From positions 5,137,362 to 5,201,361 of the forward strand of contig NZ_CM001489.1 in the NCBI RefSeq assembly GCF_000262465.1: DNA of 64,000 bases. Direction: 5' to 3'. Below, piece after piece: positions 15,020 through 24,026 of this stretch (positions are counted from its first letter, which is position 1; each line of letters opens with the position of its first letter). The position numbers and the translations under genes are program-made. The notes under the pieces were generated by a model. It was not told where the DNA came from. It was given only the letters and a program-made list of their open reading frames with translations, and made no database searches. The stretch is from Frankia sp. QA3. Its GTDB lineage: Bacteria; Actinomycetota; Actinomycetes; Frankiales; Frankiaceae.

Positions 15020-17355
15020 CCAGCCCCGAGCCGTTGCGCGTCGAAGACCCCACGCGCATCGGCCGCTACACGCTTCGGGGACGTCTTGGGTTCGGGGGGA
15101 TGGGAATGGTCTACCTCGCCAGCGACCCCACCGGCGACCCGGTGGCGGTGAAGGTCATCCGCCCCGAGGTCACCGGCAATCCGATGTTCCGGGACCGCTT
15201 CCGCCGCGAGGTGACCGCCGCACGGCGCGTGCCCCGGTTCTGCACCGCCGCCGTCCGCGACGCCGACCCCGACGGCAACCCGCCCTACCTGGTGACCGAC
15301 TACGTCCCCGGCCCCACGCTCAGCAGAGCCGTGCGCACCACCCCGCTCAAGGGCGCCGAACTAGAACAGGTCGCCGTCAACATCGCCACCGCGCTCGCCG
15401 TCATCCACGGCGCCGGAGTCGTCCACCGCGACCTCAAACCCAGCAACGTCATCCTCTCCCCGACCGGGGCACGCGTCATCGACTTCGGGATCGCCATCGC
15501 CCGCGACATGACCATGCTCACCGTCGAACAGATCGGTACTCCCGAATTCATGGCGCCCGAGGCGTTCGACGCGGCCCCACCCAGCCCAGCCATGGACGTC
15601 TTCGCCTGGGGTGGAGTCGTCCTCTACGCCGCCACCCGCACACCACCGTTCCCGAGCGAACCCGCCGCGCTCCTCCCACATCGCATCCGCCACGAACACC
15701 CCGCCCACCTCTACCGGCTCCCCGAACCGCTTCGCAGCACCGTCACCGCCGCCATGGCCAAACAGCCGGAGAACCGGCCGACCGCCGAACAGCTCTACCG
15801 CCTGCTTACCGGAACAGTCCCGCCCACGCTTCCCCGTCCCCCAGGCCCGGACGGCACCGGCCGATGGGTGCCCGACGTCACCCGACCCCAGAACCCCGCG
15901 GTCCTGACCCGACCGCCCACACCCCCGAGCCCGCACGCCCCCGCCAACACACCACCACCCCGCCGACGCCGCACCCTCATCGCCGGGTCGCTCGCCGCCG
16001 CTATCGCCGTGCTCGCCGCCACCGCGTTCACCCTGGGCGCCGAGCACCACACCGGAAGCGGCACGCTCACCGCCGCCCAGCGCACCACCGCCGCCCGCAC
16101 CCTCGCCGCCGCAGCCACCGCGCAGGACACCGACCCGGCCCTCGCCGAACGACTCGCCGTCGCCGCCTGGCACCTCAACCCCGCCGCCAGCGCCAGCGCC
16201 AACGCCCTACTGTCCACCACCGCCGGACGGCTACCACCACTCAGCACAACCGGACACGCCGGACCCATCACCACCGCCGTCATCACCGCCGACGGACGCA
16301 CGCTCGCCACCAGCAGCAAAGACCACACCGCCCGCCTCTGGGACCTCACCACCCCAGGCACCCACCCCACCCTCCTCGCGACCCTCCCGCATGCCGCCGC
16401 CGTCACCGCCATCAGCATCAACCCGCCCGGCACCCTCGCCGCCACCACCAGCGACGACAACACCCTTCACCTGTGGAACATCCGCGACCGAGCCAACCCG
16501 ACCCCCGCCGGCACCTACACCCTCAACGGTGCCGGCCATCCCATCGCCGCCGTCTTCACCCCCACCAGCACCTTCGCCCTCACCACCAGCACCGGGGACC
16601 TGTTCACCCTCGACATCACCGACCCCGCGCACCTCACCACCCTCGCCACCGTCGCCACCGTCCACGCCCACGACGACGCCGCCACCGCCCAACCCATCCT
16701 GAACAGCAACTTCATTGCGACCGCCAGCACCGACGGCACCGCCCGCCTCTGGGACCTCACCAACCCCCACACCCCCCAGCCCCTCACCCACATCACCCCC
16801 ACCAGCACCCCCATCAACCTCGCCATCAGCCCCGACGGACACACCCTCGCCACCGCGGGCGTCGACGGCACCATCAGCCTGTGGAACATCAGCCACCCCA
16901 CCACCCCCGAACCCCTCACCACCCTCACCCCCACCCCCCGACGAACCAGCAGCCTTACCGACCTCACCGGGCTCACCGACGCCGCCAGCGCCGTCGCCTT
17001 CAACCAGGCCGGCACTCTGCTCGCCACCGCCGACGCCACCGGTGCTCTGCACCTGTGGACCCTCACCGATCCACACAACCCACGCCCACTCGCCACCCTC
17101 AAAACACACGCCGGCACCATTCGCGATGTCACGTTCACCCCCGACAGCACCCACATCCTCACCGCAGGCGACGACAGCACCGCACGACTCTGGGACCTCA
17201 ACCCCACCAGCCTCTACCAACGGGCCTGCACGACAAACCAGCTCACTCCGGTTGAATGGAACCGATACCTCCCCCACACCACCTATCAGCCCCCATGCCC
17301 CCCAACCCCCGGCACCACCTCACCACCAGCAGGAGAACCTTCTACCCCCTCGTGA
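15016..17355 (+). CDS. Membrane Ser/Thr protein kinase with C-terminal WD40 repeats
   Basis: 779 residues. The Hanks-type kinase domain (about 12-265) has all key elements: glycine loop GRLGFGGMGMVYL, catalytic Lys in VAVKVI, HRDLKPSNV, DFG in VIDFGIA, activation segment GTPEFMAPEAF. After a Pro-rich juxtamembrane stretch comes one transmembrane helix (AGSLAAAIAVLAATAFTLGA, about 317-336), then an extracytoplasmic domain with at least six WD40-type units ending LWDLT, LWNIR, LWDLT, LWNIS, LWTLT and LWDLN. A kinase inside and a beta-propeller outside suggest signal sensing. Translationally coupled to the upstream 188-residue gene. It is cargo of the AICE rather than a transfer gene; its function in element maintenance or host defence is unknown. 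Confidence 0.88.
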   Translation: MTSPEPLRVEDPTRIGRYTLRGRLGFGGMGMVYLASDPTGDPVAVKVIRPEVTGNPMFRDRFRREVTAARRVPRFCTAAVRDADPDGNPPYLVTDYVPGPTLSRAVRTTPLKGAELEQVAVNIATALAVIHGAGVVHRDLKPSNVILSPTGARVIDFGIAIARDMTMLTVEQIGTPEFMAPEAFDAAPPSPAMDVFAWGGVVLYAATRTPPFPSEPAALLPHRIRHEHPAHLYRLPEPLRSTVTAAMAKQPENRPTAEQLYRLLTGTVPPTLPRPPGPDGTGRWVPDVTRPQNPAVLTRPPTPPSPHAPANTPPPRRRRTLIAGSLAAAIAVLAATAFTLGAEHHTGSGTLTAAQRTTAARTLAAAATAQDTDPALAERLAVAAWHLNPAASASANALLSTTAGRLPPLSTTGHAGPITTAVITADGRTLATSSKDHTARLWDLTTPGTHPTLLATLPHAAAVTAISINPPGTLAATTSDDNTLHLWNIRDRANPTPAGTYTLNGAGHPIAAVFTPTSTFALTTSTGDLFTLDITDPAHLTTLATVATVHAHDDAATAQPILNSNFIATASTDGTARLWDLTNPHTPQPLTHITPTSTPINLAISPDGHTLATAGVDGTISLWNISHPTTPEPLTTLTPTPRRTSSLTDLTGLTDAASAVAFNQAGTLLATADATGALHLWTLTDPHNPRPLATLKTHAGTIRDVTFTPDSTHILTAGDDSTARLWDLNPTSLYQRACTTNQLTPVEWNRYLPHTTYQPPCPPTPGTTSPPAGEPSTPS

Positions 17356-17514
17356 ATGAAGCATCGTCGCGAGATGTCGAACCACACCGCCGCTTTCGGC
17401 AGCCACAACGACCATACGCAGTACGCCGAAGCGACAGACCACACCCCACCGAAAGAGCTCTCCAGACTGCGAAAAGGGCAAGCCGCAACCGCGACCCCGA
17501 CAGTCGGCCCCGCC

Positions 17515-17712
17515 TCACCAGTCATCGAGATAGCGATCAAACCACACTGACGGCTCATCGTCACCGAAAAGCCGTCGCCGTTCCTCCTCAATCTCTTCTC
17601 GTTCCTCCTCCCGGATCTTCGCCACTGTTTCCTCGGAGAAACCCGTAAAATTCCGGATCTTCTCGTTGTGCTCCTCGTTGAGACGGGCCTGTTCGTCTGC
17701 ATCACCGATCAC
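17515..17712 (-). CDS. Small highly charged protein, unknown
   Basis: 65 residues from GTG 17712 with GAAGGA five to six bases upstream. Composition is dominated by Glu, Arg and Asp (KIREEEREEIEEERRRL), predicted as one long helix, and the codon use is less GC-rich than its neighbours. No family recognised. It lies between the kinase gene and the terminator-like hairpin at 17857-17882 and is the last candidate gene of the minus-strand cargo block. Confidence 0.5.
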   Translation of the reverse strand: MIGDADEQARLNEEHNEKIRNFTGFSEETVAKIREEEREEIEEERRRLFGDDEPSVWFDRYLDDW

Positions 17713-17856
17713 AGCGTGTCCTTCACAGTCTTATACCCGCTCAACCAGTGCCGCGCCCAGATATGGCGCCGCCCGGACATCCAGCGGATAGCACATACAT
17801 AGAACGTGGGCCCCGGACCGGTGGCGAGGGGCCCATACCGGCCCAGGGCCCACGAT

Positions 17857-17882
17857 GGTGACCGCCGCAAACGCCGGTCACC
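17857..17882 (-). terminator. 8-bp hairpin downstream of the cargo operon
   Basis: GGTGACCG (17857-17864) pairs with CGGTCACC (17875-17882) over a 10-nt loop, about 100 bp past the stop of the 17981 gene. The flanks (17805-17855) are also rich in GGGCCC-type inverted repeats. Either a terminator for the operon 21402-17981 or a regulatory stem. Confidence 0.45.
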
Positions 17883-17980
17883 GAGAGCGGAAGGGCCCCG
17901 CCCGTCGACGAAGCGAACGGAGCCCTCCCACGGCGACGGGCAGGAGTGGCGCCTACCCGTCACCGGCACCGCCGTCGTCT

Positions 17981-18364
17981 CTACGACGGGTCGGCGGGCC
18001 GTTCTGGTCCCTGCTGCTCACTGGCCCGGCGGAAAAACACTGCCTCCCGCTCGAAATCCTCCCCACTCGCGGTGAGACCGGGGAGATTCAGCCGGATGCC
18101 AGCCAACGACCGATGTAGAGAGGGGTTCGCCAACGCGTGGGCCGTCAGCCACACCGTGGGATCCGCCAGCGGATGCATTCTGCTGGTCGCCGCCGAGCCC
18201 GCCAGCAACTCCAACACCCGCTCGACCACCGCGCCGACAAGGTCCCGGTCCACCCCTGGCATCTCACCGCCGATACGCGCCGTGAGGGCCAGACCGAGAC
18301 GGGTCACGAACCCGCCCCCCAGATCAGCCGACCCGTCGCCGGGCATCGGCCGAATCCCGGTCAT
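17981..18364 (-). CDS. Unknown protein, last gene of AICE cargo operon
   Basis: 127 residues from ATG 18364, which overlaps the preceding gene's TGA as ATGA. Helical in character: GGGFVTRLGLALTARIGGEM, LVGAVVERVLELLAGSAA, then HPLADPTVWLTAHALANPSL and a charged C terminus with FEREAVFFRRASEQQ. No signal peptide or membrane helix. No family recognised; context (APH-like protein and methyltransferase upstream) is the only functional hint. Confidence 0.65.
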   Translation of the reverse strand: MTGIRPMPGDGSADLGGGFVTRLGLALTARIGGEMPGVDRDLVGAVVERVLELLAGSAATSRMHPLADPTVWLTAHALANPSLHRSLAGIRLNLPGLTASGEDFEREAVFFRRASEQQGPERPADPS

Positions 18365-18852
18365 GCCGCCCCACCCAAACCGAGTATCTGCCGGCGGCTG
18401 ATCCACTGCTCGTACCGGCCCGGCGCCATGACCTCCCACACCCGCCGGGGCACCCACATATCCCCCGAATCCCACACCAGCACCTCGTGCGCCACCGGCC
18501 GCCGCCCCCCAAACGTCGCATCCAACCCGTCCAGGGACCCGCCGACCACCAGCCCCCGCCGGCCGGAGTGCACCGCGAGGCGCAGGCCCACCAGCACCGC
18601 CAGCCGCGACGCCGTCCGATCCGCCCCCCGACGGTGCACGACCACCGCCAGCACCCCCGGCGGCACCGCGGCGCCGAACGCAGCCTCAACCAGAAGCCCC
18701 GCGGCCATCGGCCAGAAATCGGCCTCCATCTTCAGACGGCCCTCCCGCGCCGGTTCCTGACAGACCAGCAGACCATCGGCGTCCGGTAACGCCACTTCGG
18801 GCAGCCAGCGGTACCGGTTGTCGTCCGGGCCGTCGCCCTCGATCAGACTCAC
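18361..18852 (-). CDS. Unknown protein of AICE cargo operon
   Basis: 163 residues from GTG 18852, with GAAGGGG upstream. Contains YRWLPEVALPDADGLLVCQEP, a hydrophobic middle (LLVEAAFGAAVPPGVLAVVVH) and VLVWDSGDMWVPRRVWEVM near the end. No recognised domain. Coupled to the 17981 gene by ATGA; about 165 bp downstream of the methyltransferase gene. Confidence 0.65.
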   Translation of the reverse strand: MSLIEGDGPDDNRYRWLPEVALPDADGLLVCQEPAREGRLKMEADFWPMAAGLLVEAAFGAAVPPGVLAVVVHRRGADRTASRLAVLVGLRLAVHSGRRGLVVGGSLDGLDATFGGRRPVAHEVLVWDSGDMWVPRRVWEVMAPGRYEQWISRRQILGLGGAA

Positions 18853-19018
18853 AGGACCGCCACCCCTTCCGAGTCGGTCAGCGTGATGTTCATTTCGGCT
18901 CCAGGATTGGGTACCGCTCGCGGTTTGCTGCGCGGGACGTGGCGCAGGCACGGGGACACGCCGCGGGAGGACCGCAGGCGCCGCCGTATCGACGTGCCCC
19001 GGCAGAGGGGCCGAGCGT

Positions 19019-19639
19019 CTACGTCCGTGCTGTGACGATCAGCGTGGTCGGGGTTTCGGCGGTGTCGGCATCTCGGGTCTGGACGTCGGAGAAGCCGGCG
19101 TTGCATAGCAAGCGAGTCCACGCCTGCGGTGAGTGGAGATACCACCGGCCACGCGTCCCCCGAAGGGTCGGCGTTGCCCGGACGCGGCCGGGCGCACGGA
19201 CGGAGAAGGCCAGCAGCCCGGGGACGGTAAGCCGCCGTCGGATCAACGTCACCAGCGGCACCGCGGGCATCAGTCCAACGGCACCGAACACCGAGTAACA
19301 CACGTGGATCGGTTCGGAGTCGGTGAGCAGGAAACGAGCCGCACCCGCGCACCGTAGGTCAAAGCCCGGCCACCGGGCCCGAGCCCGGCGGATCTGAGAG
19401 GGGGACTCATCGACCCCGACACCGCGGGCCCCGCCCTGGTCGACAACGTAGGCAAGGTTGTCCCCGGTGCCGCACCCGAGTTCCACCACCCGCTTACCCG
19501 TGACGTCCCCGAGAAGCGCGGCGCCGGGATCGCCGGTACCGGTTCGCGTCCAGGAAAAACGCGGCGGGCCAGGCGGACGGAGAAGATCGCCAGCGGCTAT
19601 GCGGGCACGAGCGTGGCGTTCCCACACCGTCACGTTCAC
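19019..19639 (-). CDS. Class I SAM-dependent methyltransferase (AICE cargo)
   Basis: 206 residues. Motif I is VVELGCGTGDNLAYV, followed by an acidic loop GVGVDESPSQIRRARARW (motif II) and DLRCAGAARFLL; the last strand block is LLCNAGFSDVQTRDA. The GTG start at 19639 overlaps the stop of the APH-like gene (GTGA), so both are made together. Small-molecule or protein methylation is possible; the N-terminal WERHARARIAAGDLLRPPGPPRFSWTR is unlike rRNA methyltransferases. Substrate not predictable from sequence. Confidence 0.82.
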   Translation of the reverse strand: MNVTVWERHARARIAAGDLLRPPGPPRFSWTRTGTGDPGAALLGDVTGKRVVELGCGTGDNLAYVVDQGGARGVGVDESPSQIRRARARWPGFDLRCAGAARFLLTDSEPIHVCYSVFGAVGLMPAVPLVTLIRRRLTVPGLLAFSVRAPGRVRATPTLRGTRGRWYLHSPQAWTRLLCNAGFSDVQTRDADTAETPTTLIVTART

Positions 19640-20565
19640 CGGGCCGGCACCCACAGGAACCCCGCCGCTTCCCGCAAGTGTCGCCGTACCACTGAGATCA
19701 CCATGCCGTCCCGATCCGGGTCCGGCATCCATACCACGGCCTGTTCGAGATACCACGCGATGATCCACAGCCGGTGCCAGCCGAGCGCCCACACCTCAGC
19801 AGGCAAGCCCGCACGAGGCCGGGACGTCTCCGCCGCACCGCCCGCCCGGATGTACGCCCAGATCATCCGCCGCAGGCTCGCCGGGTTCGCCGGTTGCTGC
19901 GTTCCCTGCCAGGACGCCAGGTCCAGCAGCCCCGGGCCGATGAACGACCGGGCCCAGTCCAGCAGCCACCACCCGTCCTCGCGAATGTGCAGGCTGGTTG
20001 GGTGGAACTCACTGTGACACAACCCGTACGGGGCAAGGTCCGTCCCGTCCGCGAGCCGATCCGCGTGCGCGCGCAGCGCCGTCAACGTGCGGTCCAGGTC
20101 GGCCGTCTGTTCCCACCGCTTTGCCGCCCGTAGCTCCGTGAGCCGCGCCAGCGCGTTACCAGGAAGCGCGGTCAATGCCGCCCGGTCAAGGACCGGCAAC
20201 CCGTCGGGCGCCTTCGCCTCATGAACCGCAATCGCCGCAGTGACCGCGTCGTCTTCGGTCGCGTCGCGGTCCGCCTGCCCGAGATCCTGCATCAGCATCC
20301 CGAGCAGCCCGCCGCGCCGGCTGGAGGCCACCACGTCCGGGACGCGCACCCCCTGCCCGTGGACGTGCCGGAGAACATCAGCCTCCGCCGTGAACGGCTC
20401 CCGCGCCCATTTGAAGATCAGGCCGGGACCGTCGGTGAAGCCAAGCCGCTCCACCCCGGACATCTCCCAAACCCGGACCTGCGTGCGGACAAGCGGCATC
20501 TCCCGCCCGGCCTGGCCGACCAAATCCGCCAAGAGCACGGACACGGACTGTGGTGTGTCATCCAT
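19636..20565 (-). CDS. Aminoglycoside-phosphotransferase-fold protein with altered catalytic motif
   Basis: 309 residues from ATG 20565 (GGAG eight bases upstream). The fold is recognisable from the Brenner-like segment LCHSEFHPTSLHI and the following WWLLDWARSFIGPGLLDLASW. APH/choline-kinase enzymes normally have HxDxxxxN; here the catalytic Asp is Glu and the Asn is Ser, while the metal-binding Asp of LLDWA remains. It may be a modified kinase, or may bind nucleotide without phosphotransfer. Sits between an unknown protein and a methyltransferase in a coupled operon, which suggests it acts on the same substrate; antibiotic resistance is not implied. Confidence 0.75.
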   Translation of the reverse strand: MDDTPQSVSVLLADLVGQAGREMPLVRTQVRVWEMSGVERLGFTDGPGLIFKWAREPFTAEADVLRHVHGQGVRVPDVVASSRRGGLLGMLMQDLGQADRDATEDDAVTAAIAVHEAKAPDGLPVLDRAALTALPGNALARLTELRAAKRWEQTADLDRTLTALRAHADRLADGTDLAPYGLCHSEFHPTSLHIREDGWWLLDWARSFIGPGLLDLASWQGTQQPANPASLRRMIWAYIRAGGAAETSRPRAGLPAEVWALGWHRLWIIAWYLEQAVVWMPDPDRDGMVISVVRRHLREAAGFLWVPAR

Positions 20566-20649
20566 TTTCGATCTCCGACGACGTTCCCGCCACGAGGACA
20601 CGGGCCGGCCGGTGAAGGCGGGGTGCGGTCACCGGCCGGCCCCAGAGCA

Positions 20650-21402
20650 TCAGGCGGTGGAGGCCACGCCGGGCAAGGCGCGAATCGACGCGATCCACTC
20701 CGCCTTCATCGTGCCCAGCTCCGTTCGGAACCCCGCCAGGTCGACCCCGTAAGGCGCGACCACGCCGCCGGACAAGTTGGGTGACGACTGGCAGCCGTGG
20801 ACGAGCCGGCCGCCGAGCGCCGCATGCGCCCGGACGGAGGCGACCCGCCGATACTCGTTGAAGAACCCGCCGTGGTACAGGTCATCGATCCGCTCAGACT
20901 CCGCGGTGTCGAGGCCGAACACGACCTCCGCCGTGGCAGCGAAGAACCACGCCGGCCCAATGTCGGAGATGTCCCCGGACAGCTCCACCCGGTTCAACGC
21001 CGCCAGCGTCGCCGACTCCCGCAGAATCCGCAGGTCCCACGCGGAGACGTCCAGGTCCGGATCATCGACGACATCCCGGGAAAACAGGTAGCTGTATACC
21101 TTGTCCGCCGTCCGCAGCACCGCGGCCGGATCGTCGGTGCGTTGACCGAAGGCGCGGACGAACTCCAACGCCTGCTGCTCCACCGCCGCCGTCTCCGTCT
21201 CCGTCTGCGACAGCAGCCGATCGGTGACCAGGTCCCAATCCACCAGCATCCACACCGGCCGATCGCTGCGACGGAAGAAGTACACGGCCGGGTCGATTCT
21301 CAACGTCGAGCCGTCCACCTCAACCCCCGGGATACGCTCCCACGCGGGGGTGAACGGCTGCCCCGTCTCCACCTCGATCTTCGTTTCCAACGCCGTGGCC
21401 AT
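20650..21402 (-). CDS. Unknown protein, first gene of the AICE cargo operon
   Basis: 250 residues from ATG 21402 with GGAAGGGA upstream. Sequence features: TLRIDPAVYFFRRSDRPVWMLVDWDLV, a region QQALEFVRAFGQRTDD, and YHGGFFNEYRRVASVRAHAALGGRL near the C terminus. No membrane segment and no recognised family. It heads the operon that continues with APH-like, methyltransferase and two unknown genes, and is divergent from the XRE-TPR regulator 106 bp away, which is the natural candidate for its control. Confidence 0.72.
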   Translation of the reverse strand: MATALETKIEVETGQPFTPAWERIPGVEVDGSTLRIDPAVYFFRRSDRPVWMLVDWDLVTDRLLSQTETETAAVEQQALEFVRAFGQRTDDPAAVLRTADKVYSYLFSRDVVDDPDLDVSAWDLRILRESATLAALNRVELSGDISDIGPAWFFAATAEVVFGLDTAESERIDDLYHGGFFNEYRRVASVRAHAALGGRLVHGCQSSPNLSGGVVAPYGVDLAGFRTELGTMKAEWIASIRALPGVASTA

Positions 21403-21508
21403 CTCGACATCCCTTCCCGTTGACCTTCGGCGCCGGCCGGGGACCTCATGTCAGCCCGACCGGAACCGCTACACCGATCGTGGTCGCCATCGCAGGTCGG
21501 AGGAATGT

Positions 21509-22846
21509 ATGACTGGTCCTCGCACATATGCTGATGTCGAGGTCATGGCCTCCCCCATGCGCCCCCGGGGCCACGATGACGACATGCCCGCGTTGCTCGG
21601 CCCCGAGATCCGGCGCCGCCGGACCGCCGCCGGACTTTCACAGCAGCGCCTCGCGGCGCGCGTCGAAGCCGACCAGGGTCTGATCTCCAAGATTGAGACG
21701 GGCGTGAAGGCGCCGTCACCTCGCCTGTTGAAGGCGCTCGACGATGCGCTGCACGCCGGAGGTGACCTGGTCGACCTGCACTGCCAGGAGACCCACGCCG
21801 AGCCGGGCGCACACCACGACGCGCATTCCCGGAAACAGAAGGAGATGGTCACTGTGGCCGCCCACCGTGCCCGCGAATTCGTCCTGTCCCATCAGGCGAC
21901 GCTGACTACCGAGACGATCGAACAGGTCTACGACGACGTGCGGACACTCGCCGTCGCCTACCCGAAACAGCCCCTCGCGGACCTCCTCGGACCACTCGCC
22001 GAGGTCCAAGACACCCTTTTCAGTCTTCTCGAACAGCGACAGAAGCCTGCACAGGCGCAGCAGCTCTATCTACTCGCCGGCGTGACCGGCGGACTGCTAG
22101 GCAAAGCCGCCCACGACCTTAGCGTCCCCCACGCCGCCATGACTCACGCCCGGACCGCGTTCGTCTGCGCCGAACAGGCCGACCACGACGGCCTACGCGC
22201 CTGGATACGCGGACTGCAATCCCTCATCGCCTACTGGGGCGGTCGACCACGCGAAGCCCTCCGCTACGCCCAGACCGGCGCCACGTTCGCCGCCTCCAGC
22301 GGAGGCACAGTTGCTGTCTGGCTTCCCCTCAACGAGGCACGAGCGTGGGCCGCTCTGCGCAACGTTGAGGAAACCCGAGCAGCCATCGACAAGGCCGAAC
22401 GCGCCTGGGAGCAGGTCACCGTCGACGAGCTCGACGAGATCGGCGGCATGTGCACTTTCTCCCACGCACGCCAGTCCTACTACGCTGCCGACGCGCTGAA
22501 CTGGCATCCCACCGAGGCCGACGCGGCAGAGACCTACTCCACGCGGGCCGTCGACGCCTACAGCGACACCAACCGACCCGAATGGGCGTTCGGTGACCAG
22601 GCCGGTAGCCACACCGGGCTTGCCCTCGCCCGCATCGCCCGCGGTGACCTCGACGGTGCCACCGACGCCATCACGCCCGTACTCGGTCTCGTCCCCGAAC
22701 AGCGGATCAACGGGATTGTGCACAGTGTGCAACGGTTGCATGCCGCCATCGCCCACTCAGAGTTGGGCGCGGACCCCGCCGCCCGCAGCCTGCAAGAGCA
22801 GATCGAGACCTTCACCCGCACTCCGGCCGCCGCTCTGCCACGGTAG
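21509..22846 (+). CDS. XRE-family regulator with TPR-like C terminus
   Basis: 445 residues from ATG 21509 (GGAGGA four bases upstream). The HTH lies at about 32-85 (EIRRRRTAAGLSQQRLAARVEADQGLISKIETGVKAPSPRLLKALDDAL); the remaining 330 residues are helical tetratricopeptide-like repeats (for example GLRAWIRGLQSLIAYWGGRPREALRYAQ; AYSDTNRPEWAFGDQAGSHTGLALARIARGDLDGA). Actinobacterial regulators of this kind sense a ligand or peptide through the TPR part. It is divergent to the cargo operon and followed after 4 bp by a GNAT gene, so it probably controls both. Confidence 0.85.
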   Translation: MTGPRTYADVEVMASPMRPRGHDDDMPALLGPEIRRRRTAAGLSQQRLAARVEADQGLISKIETGVKAPSPRLLKALDDALHAGGDLVDLHCQETHAEPGAHHDAHSRKQKEMVTVAAHRAREFVLSHQATLTTETIEQVYDDVRTLAVAYPKQPLADLLGPLAEVQDTLFSLLEQRQKPAQAQQLYLLAGVTGGLLGKAAHDLSVPHAAMTHARTAFVCAEQADHDGLRAWIRGLQSLIAYWGGRPREALRYAQTGATFAASSGGTVAVWLPLNEARAWAALRNVEETRAAIDKAERAWEQVTVDELDEIGGMCTFSHARQSYYAADALNWHPTEADAAETYSTRAVDAYSDTNRPEWAFGDQAGSHTGLALARIARGDLDGATDAITPVLGLVPEQRINGIVHSVQRLHAAIAHSELGADPAARSLQEQIETFTRTPAAALPR

Positions 22847-22850
22847 GACC

Positions 22851-23429
22851 GTGACCCTCCTCTACCCCCTCCACCTGGCCGGCACCGCTGTCACGCTCCG
22901 CGAGTTCAGCGAGGACGACACCAAAGCCGTACACGCCCTTGTCGGGGATACGCGCGTCACCGACTACCTGTCCTTCGACGCCAAGACCCGCGAGCAGTCC
23001 GACACCATGCTCGCCGGCATCGTCGACCGTGCGCGGCAGGAGCCCCGGACGGAGTTCTACCTTGCCGTCGACCTCGCCGGATCACTGATCGGCTTCGCCC
23101 GACTCGGGCTCAACGGCGTGCAGGCCGCGAAGCTCGGCTACGCCATCCACGCTGACCTATGGGGACACGGACACGCCACCGACGCCGTCCGTACCGCCAT
23201 CCAGTTCGGCTTCGGCGTCTTGGGGCTTCACCGCATCAGCGCCGCGATCGGCCCAAACAACACGGCCTCCATCGCCGTCGTCGAGCACCTCGGCTTCACC
23301 CTCGAAGGACGCATTCGCGACCACGTGTACACGGGCGGCATCTGGCGCGACAGCCTCCTCTACTCTGTCCTGACTCACGAATGGCCAGCTCAGCCACGCA
23401 GCACGACACACACGGCTGGGCGCTCCTGA
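22851..23429 (+). CDS. GNAT-family N-acetyltransferase (RimJ-like)
   Basis: 192 residues from GTG 22851, directly after the XRE-TPR stop. The acetyl-CoA-binding region LGYAIHADLWGHGHATDAVRTAIQFGFGVLGLHRISAAIGPNNTASIAVVEHLGFTLEGRIRDHVYTGGIWRDS is typical of RimJ/RimL-type acetyltransferases, which modify N termini or small molecules. Bicistronic with the regulator; could form part of the cargo function or act as an independent adaptive gene. Confidence 0.85.
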   Translation: MTLLYPLHLAGTAVTLREFSEDDTKAVHALVGDTRVTDYLSFDAKTREQSDTMLAGIVDRARQEPRTEFYLAVDLAGSLIGFARLGLNGVQAAKLGYAIHADLWGHGHATDAVRTAIQFGFGVLGLHRISAAIGPNNTASIAVVEHLGFTLEGRIRDHVYTGGIWRDSLLYSVLTHEWPAQPRSTTHTAGRS

Positions 23430-24026
23430 TCGGCCGTACCGAACTCATCTGAGGTCATCGCCAAAATTCCTTACGGTTTCAAGGCGCGCCTGCGGCGCGC
23501 GCGTGTGACCTGCCGCACACGCCGTGCCCGCCGTGCGCGCCACTCCCGCGGGACTCGCCGCACCCGGCGGGGCCCCGCCTCCCTTCGGTCGGCACCCCGC
23601 CGGAGCGTCGGCCCCGCGGGAGTGTCGGCCCGTCGGCCCCGTCGGAGCGTCACGCCCCACGCCAGTGGAACGACGAGCACCAGGACGTCAGCGACAACGG
23701 GCCCGCGTTGGCTTGTCGGGGCTCCGCCCCAAACCCCGGCCCTCTCTCTGGAGGAGGGGGAAGGGCGCGGCAGGTCCGCTGATCGCCTCCGCCGCCCGGA
23801 CCCCCGAGGGCTACCCCGGAACCTCCCGCCCGCGCAAGGGACGCACAGCGCCCAGCAGGGACGCCCGCGCCGTTGGCGCCCTTGCACGGACGAGAGAACC
23901 CGGGGTAGGGCTACGCCGCCCGACCGACGGAGGAGATCAGCTCAGCCCGAACTCTGTGAAGAGCAAAACCCGGGCCCGGTGTCGTTGTCGACCTCCGAAC
24001 CCGGGCTCACTCATGCTTGCTTTACG
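23430..24026. other. Gene-free, inverted-repeat-rich AICE spacer
   Basis: About 600 bp with no convincing gene; frames are Arg-rich shadows. Contains GCGCGCCTGCGGCGCGC-like palindromic sequence near 23484-23502, a terminator-like GGGGC-TCC-GCCCC hairpin at 23718-23730, and a pyrimidine/purine hairpin around 23740-23770. It separates the GNAT gene from the convergent resolvase-like gene and could include a terminator for both or an origin/clt site. Confidence 0.45.

Noticed and set aside
14892..17255. 787-codon plus-strand ORF rich in His, Arg and Pro over the kinase gene
   Set aside because: It is the +1 shadow of the kinase/WD40 gene; composition is only Pro/His/Arg/Thr and no motif is present.
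17709..17969. 86-codon minus-strand ORF ending at the start of the 17515-17712 gene
   Set aside because: Its stop overlaps the next start, which is suggestive, but the N-terminal two thirds are Arg/Gly/Pro low complexity over a hairpin-rich region. Only the last 30 codons look protein-like; too weak to call.
19636..20565. Calling the APH-fold protein an aminoglycoside-resistance enzyme
   Set aside because: The catalytic Asp and Asn are replaced and the operon context does not indicate aminoglycosides.
23471..23887. 138-codon minus-strand Arg-rich ORF in the AICE spacer
   Set aside because: Over a third Arg/Ala/Gly, no RBS, runs through hairpins.
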